DNA from: Denitrovibrio sp.
GTDB taxonomy: Bacteria > Chrysiogenota > Deferribacteres > Deferribacterales > Geovibrionaceae
DNA: 64,000 nt
Direction: 5' to 3'
Assembly (NCBI GenBank): GCA_002869185.1
Contig: PKTN01000009.1
Span: forward strand, 124,001 to 188,000
Shown here one piece after another: positions 37,997 through 47,059 of this stretch (position 1 is its first letter; each line of letters begins with the position of its first letter). The position numbers were made by a program, and so were the translations under genes. Below the pieces are notes generated by a model, which worked only from the letters and a program-made list of their open reading frames with translations, had not been told where the DNA came from and made no database searches.

Positions 37997-40903
37997 ATGA
38001 CCCAAATAGATATGGAAAAATTTAGAATAGGGTTTTTAGAGGAAGCTACCGACCTCTTGGAGGAAGCTAATGAAAGCATCCTGCAAGCCGAGTCAGAAGG
38101 CGACCTTGAACTTTTTAATGCAGTTTTTAGAAGTATACACACTATAAAAGGTAGTGCCGGTGGTTTTGGGTATGACAATATGTCTGGCTTTGCACACCAC
38201 CTTGAATCACTTCTTGATAAACTGCGTAATGGTGAAGTTAAAATTAATGGCGATATAGCTGACCTTTTGTTAAGAGGGGTTGATGTTCTTTTCGAAATGG
38301 TAGACTGCGGTAAAGAGAATAGAACTTTTGACAAAAACCTTACGGAGTTAGAAGCCCAATATGAAAATATGACAGAGCAGAAAGATAGTTCTACTGAAGA
38401 AGTTATGGAATCTGAGCAAGAGAATAGTGCAACAGTTTTTGTTGATGCTGATATTGCGGCAAAACTGAAAGAGGCACACCCTGGCTTTGGTAAACCATAC
38501 AAGGTTGAAGTAGCCTTTACTGATGAGATGCTTGAAAACGGGTATGACCCGATAACATTATATTCGAACCTTCGTGAGATATCTGATTTCTTTATGAATG
38601 TTACAGATACTCACACAGTACCAGATTCAGAGAGTATAGAGCCTTATAAGCTTTATCTTCGTCCTACGACATACCTTATTAGTGATGCGTCGGTGGAGGA
38701 GCTTTTAGACTTAGCTTTCGAGCCTGACATCATGACTGTTGCTGAAATATCACTCGACGCTGTTGCAGAGGAACCTTTGGTTGAGGTTGCAGAAGCTTCA
38801 GATGAAGTTATTTCTGACGAGGGCGAGACTATCGACACTACAGGTATAGATGAGAGTATGCTCTCAGAGCTTGCCGTAGGTATAGAAGATTATTTTGAGT
38901 CAATAGAGAACTACCTAATAGATATAGAAAAAACTGGATTTGGCTCAAAAGATGCCGTAGACAATATATTTAGAGTTTTTCACAATATCAAGGGTGATAG
39001 TGGCTATGTTGGTTTCTCTTTCATGGAGAAATACGCTCATCTAGTAGAGAATATGCTAGACAAAGTGAGAGATGGATCGGTTGAATTTGATAAAAAGGCA
39101 GCAGAGTTTATCCTTAATGTTATTTCTGATGTTAAGACACTTGTAGATGACTTAGTTAACAAGAGAAAACCTGTATTACCAAAAACATATTCAATGTTAT
39201 CTGATGTTTCAAGTACTATTTTGAAACATACAGAGAATACTCCTGTTATTACTGATGATGTTAAAATTTTTCTTGGTCAGGTTGATCAATTTTTAGAAAT
39301 GATAGAGATGTCAGTGGATTCTCCGACAGGGGATCAGATTATAAATAGAGCAGCTAATGGGCTTAAAAATGCAGCTAAATTTATAGGTTTTAAAGACCTG
39401 ACAGAACTAGCAGAGAACTTTGTAAAAAAAGTTTCGGCGGGTAATGAGTTTCAGACAGAGCTGGACAGTATAAATAAGTATATATATCAGTTAAAATCAC
39501 CACCAAAGAAATTAGGTGAGCTACTTGTAGATTCAGGAAAGGTGACTGCTGAAGAGATTGCTGATGCTCAGGCTCAACAGAAAAAAATAGGTGAAATCCT
39601 TATTGACCAAGGTAAATTGAATAAAGAAGACCTTGATGTTGTCCTTAAAAAACAGACTGTTATGAAGGTTGCTGAAAAGGAACAAGAAGTAACCTCTGAT
39701 GATATAATAAGAGATACTACGATATCAAAAGATAAGATTCCTCAGTCGATGAAAGTAGACCAAGAGAAGATCGATAAATTTACTAATACTATTGGCGAGC
39801 TAGTCGTAGCTAAGAACGCATATGAGTATATGGTTCAGAAGCTTATTCGTGACTATGATCTGCCTACTAATTTGATCAAAGAGTTTAAAGATAATTCAAA
39901 TTTAATAGCTAGAATATCGCAGGATCTACAGAGAGATATCTTGTCTCTTCGTATGGTTCCTATCAGACAAATATTTAATAAGTTTCCGAGAGTTGTACGT
40001 GATATATCGAGGAAGCAGGATAAGAAGATTGAGCTTCGCATAATCGGCGAAGATACAGAAATAGACAAGAAGGTTGGGGATATCCTTTCTGACCCACTTG
40101 TGCACTTAGTTAGAAATGCATGCGACCACGGGCTTGAACCTGGAGAAGAAAGAGAAGCCGCAGGTAAGTTCGGAACAGGTAACCTGATACTGAAAGCTTT
40201 CAATGAAGGTAGCTTTGTTTATATTGAGGTTATAGATGATGGTCGTGGTGTTAATTGTGAAAAAGTCCTGAAAAAGGCTATAAGTAAAGGGATGACAACT
40301 GAGGATGCAACTCTGACAGAGAAAGAGATCATTCAGTTTATCCTTGAACCAGGTTTTTCCACAGCAGATACAGTTACAGATATCTCTGGTCGCGGTGTTG
40401 GTATGGACGTTGTGAAGAGCTCCATAACAAGCGTAGGTGGATTTATTGATGTTTCCTCTTCAACCGGAGAAGGAACAAGGATAAGTATGAAAATACCTGT
40501 TACAATAGGTATGTCGACATCTTTACTTGTTCATATGGGTGGCGAAGAGTTTTACGCATTCCCAATAGAGAATGTCGCAGAAACAATAAAGGTCTCCAGA
40601 GAGCAGGTGAAAGATCTGCACTTTGGAAAAGGAATATATTACAGAGGTAACGTGTTACCACTATTTCAGCTTTCTAAACTGCTAGGCGGTGAAGACAAAG
40701 AGTTGGATGAAGAGGTTAATATAGTTATAACCGCTACTGATACTGGTAAAACAGGTATTATAGTTGACGAGCTTCTTAATAGGATGGATATTGCTATAAA
40801 ACCTGTTCCTGAATATTTTGCTCACCTGAACTATATTGGTGGAGTGACAATATTAGGCGATGGACAAGCGGTGTTAGTACTTAACGTTAATAAATTATTT
40901 TGA
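37997..40903 (+). CDS. cheA: Chemotaxis kinase CheA with several Hpt-like modules
   Basis: 968 aa from ATG 37997 (GGAG six bases upstream; the upstream in-frame TTG is less likely). Hpt1 has HTIKGSAGGFG (H48). A P2-like beta domain follows at about 165-235. Hpt2 has HNIKGDSGYVGF (H329). A third Hpt-like bundle at about 425-490 lacks the His (NAAKFIGF). Two tandem LGELLVDSGK / IGEILIDQGK repeats (about 505-550) resemble the N-terminal domain of GspE/PilB ATPases. Then P3 dimerisation, a HATPase with LVRNACDHGLEPGEER and GRGVGMDVV, and a CheW-like P5. It phosphorylates the CheY and CheB proteins. Confidence 0.93.
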   Translation: MTQIDMEKFRIGFLEEATDLLEEANESILQAESEGDLELFNAVFRSIHTIKGSAGGFGYDNMSGFAHHLESLLDKLRNGEVKINGDIADLLLRGVDVLFEMVDCGKENRTFDKNLTELEAQYENMTEQKDSSTEEVMESEQENSATVFVDADIAAKLKEAHPGFGKPYKVEVAFTDEMLENGYDPITLYSNLREISDFFMNVTDTHTVPDSESIEPYKLYLRPTTYLISDASVEELLDLAFEPDIMTVAEISLDAVAEEPLVEVAEASDEVISDEGETIDTTGIDESMLSELAVGIEDYFESIENYLIDIEKTGFGSKDAVDNIFRVFHNIKGDSGYVGFSFMEKYAHLVENMLDKVRDGSVEFDKKAAEFILNVISDVKTLVDDLVNKRKPVLPKTYSMLSDVSSTILKHTENTPVITDDVKIFLGQVDQFLEMIEMSVDSPTGDQIINRAANGLKNAAKFIGFKDLTELAENFVKKVSAGNEFQTELDSINKYIYQLKSPPKKLGELLVDSGKVTAEEIADAQAQQKKIGEILIDQGKLNKEDLDVVLKKQTVMKVAEKEQEVTSDDIIRDTTISKDKIPQSMKVDQEKIDKFTNTIGELVVAKNAYEYMVQKLIRDYDLPTNLIKEFKDNSNLIARISQDLQRDILSLRMVPIRQIFNKFPRVVRDISRKQDKKIELRIIGEDTEIDKKVGDILSDPLVHLVRNACDHGLEPGEEREAAGKFGTGNLILKAFNEGSFVYIEVIDDGRGVNCEKVLKKAISKGMTTEDATLTEKEIIQFILEPGFSTADTVTDISGRGVGMDVVKSSITSVGGFIDVSSSTGEGTRISMKIPVTIGMSTSLLVHMGGEEFYAFPIENVAETIKVSREQVKDLHFGKGIYYRGNVLPLFQLSKLLGGEDKELDEEVNIVITATDTGKTGIIVDELLNRMDIAIKPVPEYFAHLNYIGGVTILGDGQAVLVLNVNKLF

Positions 40904-40920
40904 GATAAATGAGGGTTTAG

Positions 40921-41268
40921 ATGAATGTATTAGTTGTAGATGATAATGAACTGCATCTTAAAATGTGTCGAATTCTCTTAAGAAATCTTGGTCATGAAGT
41001 TGTAACTGCAACCTCGCTCCAAAACTTAAAAGATCAGATGAAGACTATTGGTATACCTGATGTCGCTTTGATAGACTATAGACTGAGCACCACTGAAACA
41101 GGAGTTGACGTCATTGAGTACCTGAAGGGATCTAGCAACTGGGTTGGGACAAAATATATTGCACTAACAGCAGATGTTAGTGAGCGTGCGCAGTTAGACA
41201 GAGCTGGTTTTGATATGGTGGCTTTTAAACCTATCTCAGAAATTTTGCTTAAGGAGCTAATTGATTAA
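40921..41268 (+). CDS. Single-domain response regulator
   Basis: 115 aa receiver. VVDDNE acidic pair, acceptor Asp in VALIDYRLSTTETG, Thr in IALTADV and Lys in VAFKPIS. Lacks an output domain. Follows cheA by 17 bases and shares one base with the next gene. Probably a CheY-like phosphate sink or an alternative output of the cluster. Confidence 0.88.
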   Translation: MNVLVVDDNELHLKMCRILLRNLGHEVVTATSLQNLKDQMKTIGIPDVALIDYRLSTTETGVDVIEYLKGSSNWVGTKYIALTADVSERAQLDRAGFDMVAFKPISEILLKELID

Positions 41269-42740
41269 TGAGCATCAAGTTTGACAGTCTTAAAGATGAA
41301 ATAAATAATTGTTTTTACGATATTGTTGGCATCCTTAATGAAGTTATAAAACATAGAACTGATAGCTTTTCAGGAATGATTGATATCAGTATGGAAATTC
41401 AAAAAGGTTCTGAAAGTTTTGTTGGCGAGACTGATAAGATTGTAGGCGTTATCTCAAGTGATATAAATCATAAGATTGACAACCTTGATATGGATAAGAT
41501 GAAGCAGGACATTATCGATGCTACGAGTACTTTTATCGAGATTACAGAGGAGCTAGAGCTACTCTCATATAACACTATATGTCGAACAATGGCATTAGGA
41601 GACAAGGGAGCAACGATCACTCATATCAGTAAAGAGATAAAGAAGTATTCAACAACAGTGAAGACTTTACTTGAAGTCATTTCTGTTAACTTTAACGATA
41701 TGTTTGAGAGATTTAAGAATGTGGCAGACCATTTGGTTGATAACAAGCTGGTTCAGGATGATAGCTCGCTGAATGTTGAAGCAATCGATGAGATCATGAT
41801 CACCTCTGACGTGTCTATCCTAATAGAAAATTCTCAGTTCCATGATATATTTATGCAGGAACTTGAAGTTATACAAGAAGCTATCGAAAATATTAACTAT
41901 AATGATGCTTATGAGGCAGGGATTGTCTTTGGAAAGTATGAAAAAGCTATGGGCAAGCTGGATGTCATCAAGTTTGCACTTCAAGACAAGCTCGTCGAGA
42001 TCAAAGACGTAATGGGTGACTTTATATACACCTTTAACACTGACCTTCAAAATATTGTCGGTCAAACGAATATCCTTAGATCAGAGCTTAATAGAGTAGA
42101 TGAGATGTCGGAAAGTATATGCTCTACCATCTCTATGCTTAAGAACACTATCGATCAATCTAAAGATGTTTTGCACAAAACCAAAAATAGTGTTGGTATG
42201 TTGGCGAAACAATCAAAGACATTTAGAAACCTTGTGGTGATAACAGCCGTTGAGGTCGCTCGTATTAATGATGAAAGCCTTAGAAGAGTTGTATTCTCTA
42301 TGACTCAAACAGAGACTGAATTGAATGAGCTTATAAATAAGCTTTTTACGAATATAGATATGTGGAATACCTTGCGTAGTGATTTTATGGGAACTTTTTC
42401 TGGTGCAGAAAATGATATGCAAATGCTTTGCCACTCAAATGTCGCAGAAGATAGAAAGAAGATATTAGGTGATACTCATAGTCTTGATGGTCAACTAGAG
42501 GAATTTAAAAAGATATTTACGGCTGAAATGTATGTGAATTTCTTTGATAGTAACTCAAATAAACTGGCTGAGCTTTTTGATGTTTTTAATGAGAGTGTTC
42601 AAGAGACCTTTATGGAACTGAACGATAGCCTTAGTGAAGAAATTCTCTCTGATGAAGAGTTTACTAGGGGGCGTAATGACGCTGAGTTTAAAGATATTCT
42701 TGCACACGAAGAAGACCAGTCAACAATCGAATTTTTTTAA
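41268..42740 (+). CDS. Helical chemoreceptor-like protein
   Basis: 490 aa, almost all helix, no TM segment and no recognised sensor domain. Two stretches recall the receptor hairpin core in degenerate form: LLSYNTICRTMALGDKG (about 98) and LVVITAVEVARINDES (about 323), the second close to the [10 protein letters not shown] pattern with the Glu/Arg spacing kept. Intervening helices resemble four-helix bundles. I infer a diverged receptor or array partner, comparable in layout to the double-hairpin receptor at 30171. It overlaps the preceding receiver stop by one base. Family assignment is uncertain. Confidence 0.6.
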   Translation: MSIKFDSLKDEINNCFYDIVGILNEVIKHRTDSFSGMIDISMEIQKGSESFVGETDKIVGVISSDINHKIDNLDMDKMKQDIIDATSTFIEITEELELLSYNTICRTMALGDKGATITHISKEIKKYSTTVKTLLEVISVNFNDMFERFKNVADHLVDNKLVQDDSSLNVEAIDEIMITSDVSILIENSQFHDIFMQELEVIQEAIENINYNDAYEAGIVFGKYEKAMGKLDVIKFALQDKLVEIKDVMGDFIYTFNTDLQNIVGQTNILRSELNRVDEMSESICSTISMLKNTIDQSKDVLHKTKNSVGMLAKQSKTFRNLVVITAVEVARINDESLRRVVFSMTQTETELNELINKLFTNIDMWNTLRSDFMGTFSGAENDMQMLCHSNVAEDRKKILGDTHSLDGQLEEFKKIFTAEMYVNFFDSNSNKLAELFDVFNESVQETFMELNDSLSEEILSDEEFTRGRNDAEFKDILAHEEDQSTIEFF

Positions 42741-42751
42741 AAGAGATAACA

Positions 42752-43114
42752 ATGAATGATATGAAAGTGCTCGTCGTAGATGATGACAAATTAAATAGAA
42801 TGTTAATATCGAAATTACTAGGCAAATATGGTGTGGTAAGCTCACAAGCTGAAAACGGATACGCAGCTATAGATTTAGCAAAATCAGAAGATTTTGACTT
42901 TATCTTTATGGATTACAATATGCCAAAACTAAGCGGTGCGGAATGTGCAGGAATGATTAAAGAGCACTACGCAGAAAAGAATAAAAAAGCTCCCGTTCTT
43001 GTTTGCATATCAGCAGATGAAGGGTGCTGTAGTGACTCAGTATTTGATAAATACTTGCTGAAACCGTTTAATATAGAAGATTTAAAAGATTTGTTAACGC
43101 AGACAGGAGTTTAA
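42752..43114 (+). CDS. Single-domain response regulator
   Basis: 120 aa receiver with VVDDDK, acceptor Asp in FIFMDYNMPKLSGAE, Ser in CISADE and Lys in YLLKPFN. It is followed two bases later by a stand-alone Hpt gene; in phosphorelays such REC-Hpt pairs come from split hybrid kinases, so this receiver likely exchanges phosphate with that Hpt. Confidence 0.88.
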   Translation: MNDMKVLVVDDDKLNRMLISKLLGKYGVVSSQAENGYAAIDLAKSEDFDFIFMDYNMPKLSGAECAGMIKEHYAEKNKKAPVLVCISADEGCCSDSVFDKYLLKPFNIEDLKDLLTQTGV

Positions 43115-43116
43115 GA

Positions 43117-43446
43117 ATGAAGACTGAAGAGTATGATATTCAAGTAGTTGCCGATACTATTGGACTAGATAAAGATACTATGTTGATGTTGTTAGAAGAG
43201 TTCTTGAACGTGCTCGATGAAGAGATTATACTTCTTGCAAATGCTGTTAGTGATGGTGACGCAGATATGGTAACTCATGTTGCACACAAGATGAAAGGGG
43301 CAGCAGCTAATATGATGGTCGAAGACCTTAGAAAGTATTCTTGTGACCTTCAATCAGCTGATAAGGCTGACACAGATTTAGTTGCAGATCTATTAGGAAA
43401 AATACAAAAGAGCTATAGTGCTTTCAGAGCTTTATTTAGATCTTAA
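43117..43446 (+). CDS. Stand-alone histidine phosphotransfer (Hpt) protein
   Basis: 109 aa four-helix Hpt with phospho-acceptor His in VAHKMKGAAANMM (about 52). It would relay phosphate between the receiver before it and other regulators. Last gene of the chemosensory operon; its 3' end overlaps the convergent larC by 11 bases, with no room for a separate terminator between them. Confidence 0.88.
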   Translation: MKTEEYDIQVVADTIGLDKDTMLMLLEEFLNVLDEEIILLANAVSDGDADMVTHVAHKMKGAAANMMVEDLRKYSCDLQSADKADTDLVADLLGKIQKSYSAFRALFRS

Positions 43447-44596
43447 TAGATGCCTTCGCTTTTTCATATATACTCATAGGGCTTTCACCAGTTTTGTTGC
43501 CTACTGATACACAGTCATCCCATTCAGGGCTGTGTTTGCTGATCTCCCCATAGGTCAACTTTTTCAAACGTACGATCTCATTATTCACTTTTGTTTCGAC
43601 TATCTCTCTATCCATTACTATTCTGTCTGTCGCATAGTGTCTCAGACCAGCAGTAGTGGTATGTTTGAATAAAATCTTCGCAATTATTTCTAATTTATCA
43701 TTTTCGCAGAGGATTGTTAGATGGATGGCAGGTCTGTTCTTTTTACCTATCGTAGAAACTGAGAACATGTCTAGGTACTCGTCTTTCAGTTCGCTAAAGA
43801 GACTCCCAATAACTTCACCAGAGCAGTCGTCTATGTTAGTCTCGATGACTGTGATCTTATTTGCTTTAGATGCTGCAGCAATGAGTGTTCCACGGAGTAG
43901 ATTTGGCATAGTTTCAAGCTCTAAGGTTCCTGTTGAGTATGTTGAAGCCAAAACCCTACCTGAGTAAGCTGGCGAAAACTCTTTAACATAATATTTAAGG
44001 ATAGCCGCACCTGTTGGTGTTGTCAGCTCATTAGGCTCGTTAGTCCGTTTCACTTCTACATCTTGTAAAATCTTAAGTGTTGCCGGGGCTGGGACGGGTA
44101 CTTTGCCGTGGGCGCATTTGACTAATCCACAACCTAGCACTGGCATAGTAGAGGTGATACTTTTAATGCCGAGTTTGTGAACACCGTAGGCGAATCCGAC
44201 TATGTCTAGTATAGAATCGAGTGCACCAACTTCGTGAAAGTGAACTTCATCTGCTGGTTTGCCATGGATGATCCCTTCTGCGTCCGCGATTATAGAAAAG
44301 ATTCCGATAGTGTCTTTGATAACTGGCTCAGGGAGGTCTGAGCTCTCGACCATCTTAGTTATAGTTTTCATAGTGCGGTGAACGTGCTCATGAGGCATAT
44401 TTATCTTTAGGCGAGTCGCTTCTATGCCGTTTACGAACGTTTTTTCAGTGTCTATTGTGAGTTGTTTGCCAGTTATTTTATATATGATGTCAGTCACTTC
44501 TGAGAGGTCTAACCCTAGCCCGTGAAGGATGGAGAGTGCCATATCTCCAGCTATTCCAGAGTTAATGTCAAAGTGAAGCGTAGTATTTGCATGCAT
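43436..44596 (-). CDS. larC: Nickel-pincer cofactor biosynthesis protein LarC
   Basis: 386 aa. LarC is the CTP-dependent nickel insertase that finishes the pyridinium-dithiodicarboxylate mononucleotide cofactor of lactate racemase. N-terminal LHFDINSGIAGDMALSILHGLG and HFHEVGALDSILDIVG are signature segments. ATG 44596 is chosen because GGAG lies six bases upstream and it fits the family N terminus; the longer frame from 44653 adds 19 unrelated residues inside nth. It overlaps the end of nth by 29 bases. No larA, larB or larE is nearby, so the cofactor client is unknown. Confidence 0.85.
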   Translation of the reverse strand: MHANTTLHFDINSGIAGDMALSILHGLGLDLSEVTDIIYKITGKQLTIDTEKTFVNGIEATRLKINMPHEHVHRTMKTITKMVESSDLPEPVIKDTIGIFSIIADAEGIIHGKPADEVHFHEVGALDSILDIVGFAYGVHKLGIKSITSTMPVLGCGLVKCAHGKVPVPAPATLKILQDVEVKRTNEPNELTTPTGAAILKYYVKEFSPAYSGRVLASTYSTGTLELETMPNLLRGTLIAAASKANKITVIETNIDDCSGEVIGSLFSELKDEYLDMFSVSTIGKKNRPAIHLTILCENDKLEIIAKILFKHTTTAGLRHYATDRIVMDREIVETKVNNEIVRLKKLTYGEISKHSPEWDDCVSVGNKTGESPMSIYEKAKASIKI

Positions 44597-45200
44597 GTGA
44601 AACTCCGCATATCTCGCATTTTGGTTTTTGGGAAGTACATATCTCTCGCCCAAAATATATTATTCTATGACACCAATCACAGTGTTTTTCGCCTTTTACG
44701 ATCTTTTCAAGATCACGTTCAACCTTTTCTGGGTCTGTGTTGGTCGTAAGCCCTATCCGTTTGGTGATACGCTTTACATGGGTATCAACCACGACGCCAG
44801 GTTTCTGCCAGAGGTTACCTCGGACAACGTTAGCAGTCTTTCTTCCGACACCAGCAAGAGCTAGTAACTCGTCCATCTCTGATGGAACTTCTCCACCGTG
44901 GTTTTCAACGAGAGACTTTGCCATGCTGATTATGTTTTTTGTCTTCATGTTGAACATGCCAGTACTCTTTATGATGGCTGCAACATCCTCATGGTTTGCA
45001 TTAGCTAGTGCAAAAGGATTAGGATATTTTTCAAATAGATCTTTGGTTACTATGTTTACTCTTTTGTCTGTGCACTGGGCACTTAGAATGGTCGCTGTCA
45101 GTAGCTGGAATGGGGTCTGATAATTGAGCGAACAGATAACGATCGGATATTTATCTTCCAAAAATTGTTCGAAAATTTGTGCACGTTCTTTTTTAGTCAT
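44568..45200 (-). CDS. nth: Endonuclease III
   Basis: 210 aa DNA glycosylase/AP lyase for oxidised pyrimidines. Helix-hairpin-helix LAGVGRKTANVV with the catalytic Lys (about 120), and catalytic Asp in VVDTHVKRI (about 138). The C-terminal iron-sulfur cluster pattern C-x6-C-x2-C-x5-C (CTSQKPKCEICGVSHAC) is intact. Length is standard. Co-transcribed with larC downstream. Confidence 0.94.
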   Translation of the reverse strand: MTKKERAQIFEQFLEDKYPIVICSLNYQTPFQLLTATILSAQCTDKRVNIVTKDLFEKYPNPFALANANHEDVAAIIKSTGMFNMKTKNIISMAKSLVENHGGEVPSEMDELLALAGVGRKTANVVRGNLWQKPGVVVDTHVKRITKRIGLTTNTDPEKVERDLEKIVKGEKHCDWCHRIIYFGREICTSQKPKCEICGVSHACKYYASL

Positions 45201-45259
45201 CTCTGTTTATAGCATTTTAAATAGTGTGCATAAACGATTTTTTGAGTTATTATGCCCTT

Positions 45260-46015
45260 ATGGATATCAACATATTGCAAGTATTCATTCTTTTTGTTGT
45301 TGGGGTGGCTGCCGGTGTTTTAAACACTCTCGCAGGTGGTGGTTCATTTATTACTGTTCCAGTTTTGATATTTACTGGGCTAGAACCAACAATAGCCAAC
45401 GCAACCAACAGGCTTGGTATTTTATTCCAATCCATATTTGGCGTTCGTAAGTTTAAAAGTATGGGGTATTTTCCTAAAAACTATAGTTATACCGTTGCTA
45501 TACCAGCAGCTTTTGGAGCGCTCTTTGGGGCATATTTAGCGACAATAATAACAGATGATGCATTCAGAAAATACTTTGCATTTTTTATGATCATTATGAC
45601 CTTCGTTACATTTTTTAAACCAAGTGCGAAAGAACTTAAAGATGATGTTGTATTCACTTCAAAAAGCTTAATAATAAATACTGTCGCTTTCTTTTTCATA
45701 GGCATGTATAGCGGTTTTGTTCAGGCTGGTGTTGGTTTCCTTATGATAGCTGGTGCAGTGTTAGCAGGGCTGGATATGGTAAGAGCAAACGCTGTTAAGA
45801 TGTTCCTTAATCTTATAACCGCGACCATGTCAGTCGCGATTTTTATATATGGTGGTAAAATACTCTTTATCCCAGGTATTGCGCTAGGTATAGGTATGTC
45901 TATAGGTGCAGTTGTGGGAGCAGGCTTTTCAGTGAAGGTTAGTAATAATTTCCTGAAGAGGTTAGTCTCAGTTATTATTTTTGTATTTGCTATCCTTCTG
46001 CTCGTCTTGAAGTAG
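45260..46015 (+). CDS. TauE/SafE-family permease
   Basis: 251 aa from ATG 45260; an upstream in-frame start at 45224 would add 12 polar residues before the first TM and is less likely. About eight TM helices with the duplicated family motif: GVAAGVLNTLAGGGSFITVP (about 14-33) and GFVQAGVGFLMIAG (second half). Family members export sulfite, sulfoacetate or similar organosulfur anions; the substrate here is unknown. It diverges from nth and overlaps the convergent UbiD-like gene by 48 bases. Confidence 0.85.
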   Translation: MDINILQVFILFVVGVAAGVLNTLAGGGSFITVPVLIFTGLEPTIANATNRLGILFQSIFGVRKFKSMGYFPKNYSYTVAIPAAFGALFGAYLATIITDDAFRKYFAFFMIIMTFVTFFKPSAKELKDDVVFTSKSLIINTVAFFFIGMYSGFVQAGVGFLMIAGAVLAGLDMVRANAVKMFLNLITATMSVAIFIYGGKILFIPGIALGIGMSIGAVVGAGFSVKVSNNFLKRLVSVIIFVFAILLLVLK

Positions 46016-47059
46016 GTTTATCTTCTCAAACTTCCCATAGAATTCATCCTCTTTAATGAGCTTTTCAACTTCAGCCTTGTCACCAATATAGTGAACATCA
46101 ACTTCTTTGAAAAATACACCCTCTATAGGATGGCTGATACTCATGATATTAGGGTTGGTAGCATGTACTCTGTTGAACTGGATCATGTTAGCAGCTCTCA
46201 GAATATGCGCACTCTCCATCGGCATCTCACCTGTTACAGTGGTTTGATAAATAGGTGTCGCGCTTATCATTACTGACTCTATATGGAGAACAGGGAAATC
46301 TTCAACTGCTGATTGTCCACCTGTATGTATTGTGAAAGGACCTTCTGGGTGAGTCTCTGTGGCAGATACTCGTCCCTGAATGATGATCTGTGTATCAAAA
46401 GGTACTGGGTAGAGACTAGTTTTCACAAACTTCATCTCTTCTGGGTGAAGATAAGCAGCGAGCTTAAGCTCATCGATGTTGTCAGGTAGAGTCGCAGCTG
46501 CAGCGTATATAAGGTGTGGTGTTGTTCCCACTGCGATTGTTACAGGGACGTCCTCACCTTTTGATAATTGCTTACCAAGACCTGATTCTGGAGCACAGTG
46601 TATAACAGCCTTCTCGTCATCAAGAGGCTGGATACGGTAGATACCGCAATTATGTATGTCACGATCTTTACTTATCACACAGCCCATGTTGATGGAGCCT
46701 GAAACGTCTGTTTTGTAATGTTTGCTTATTGGAAGTTCGCTGATGTAGAAATCATCGTAATATTCCATCTCGCAATAGCTCAGCTCAACTTCTGGTTGCT
46801 CTGTTATATATTGATGTGCTTGCTCTGCAATAACACTGAGCGTATATCCGAGAGCGACTTTTAGCTTTTTTGTGGATGCAAGAAGGTTAACAGCAACAGG
46901 GATCTCTTTAGTGAATACTAATGCTTTACCGTTCTTTTTTACACTTTCAGATGCTTGTTTAGCGATCTTTACGCCATTAAGACCAGCGCCAGGTGATGTC
47001 TTAACATCTTGGGCTCTTTTAAGTTTGTTGAAAAATGCTGTGAATGAGTAATTATCCAT
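45968..47059 (-). CDS. UbiD-family decarboxylase (MqnL-like)
   Basis: 363 aa from the ATG at 47059. UbiD features: NLLASTKKLKVALGY near residue 55, NCGIYRIQ in the prenylated-FMN region, and EGPFTIHTGG plus TPIYQTTVTGEMPMESAHI toward the end. UbiD proper is about 490 aa, so this is a short form. UbiD enzymes need prenyl-FMN from UbiX, not in the window. It directly follows ubiE with an 8-base overlap, pointing to quinone synthesis; in the futalosine menaquinone route MqnL is a UbiD homologue. Function as MqnL is inference. Confidence 0.72.
   Translation of the reverse strand: MDNYSFTAFFNKLKRAQDVKTSPGAGLNGVKIAKQASESVKKNGKALVFTKEIPVAVNLLASTKKLKVALGYTLSVIAEQAHQYITEQPEVELSYCEMEYYDDFYISELPISKHYKTDVSGSINMGCVISKDRDIHNCGIYRIQPLDDEKAVIHCAPESGLGKQLSKGEDVPVTIAVGTTPHLIYAAAATLPDNIDELKLAAYLHPEEMKFVKTSLYPVPFDTQIIIQGRVSATETHPEGPFTIHTGGQSAVEDFPVLHIESVMISATPIYQTTVTGEMPMESAHILRAANMIQFNRVHATNPNIMSISHPIEGVFFKEVDVHYIGDKAEVEKLIKEDEFYGKFEKINLLQDEQKDSKYKNNN

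Noticed and set aside
44597-44653. Longer larC start giving 19 extra N-terminal residues
   Set aside because: The extra residues lie deep in the nth coding region and do not fit the LarC N terminus, while ATG 44596 has a well-placed GGAG.
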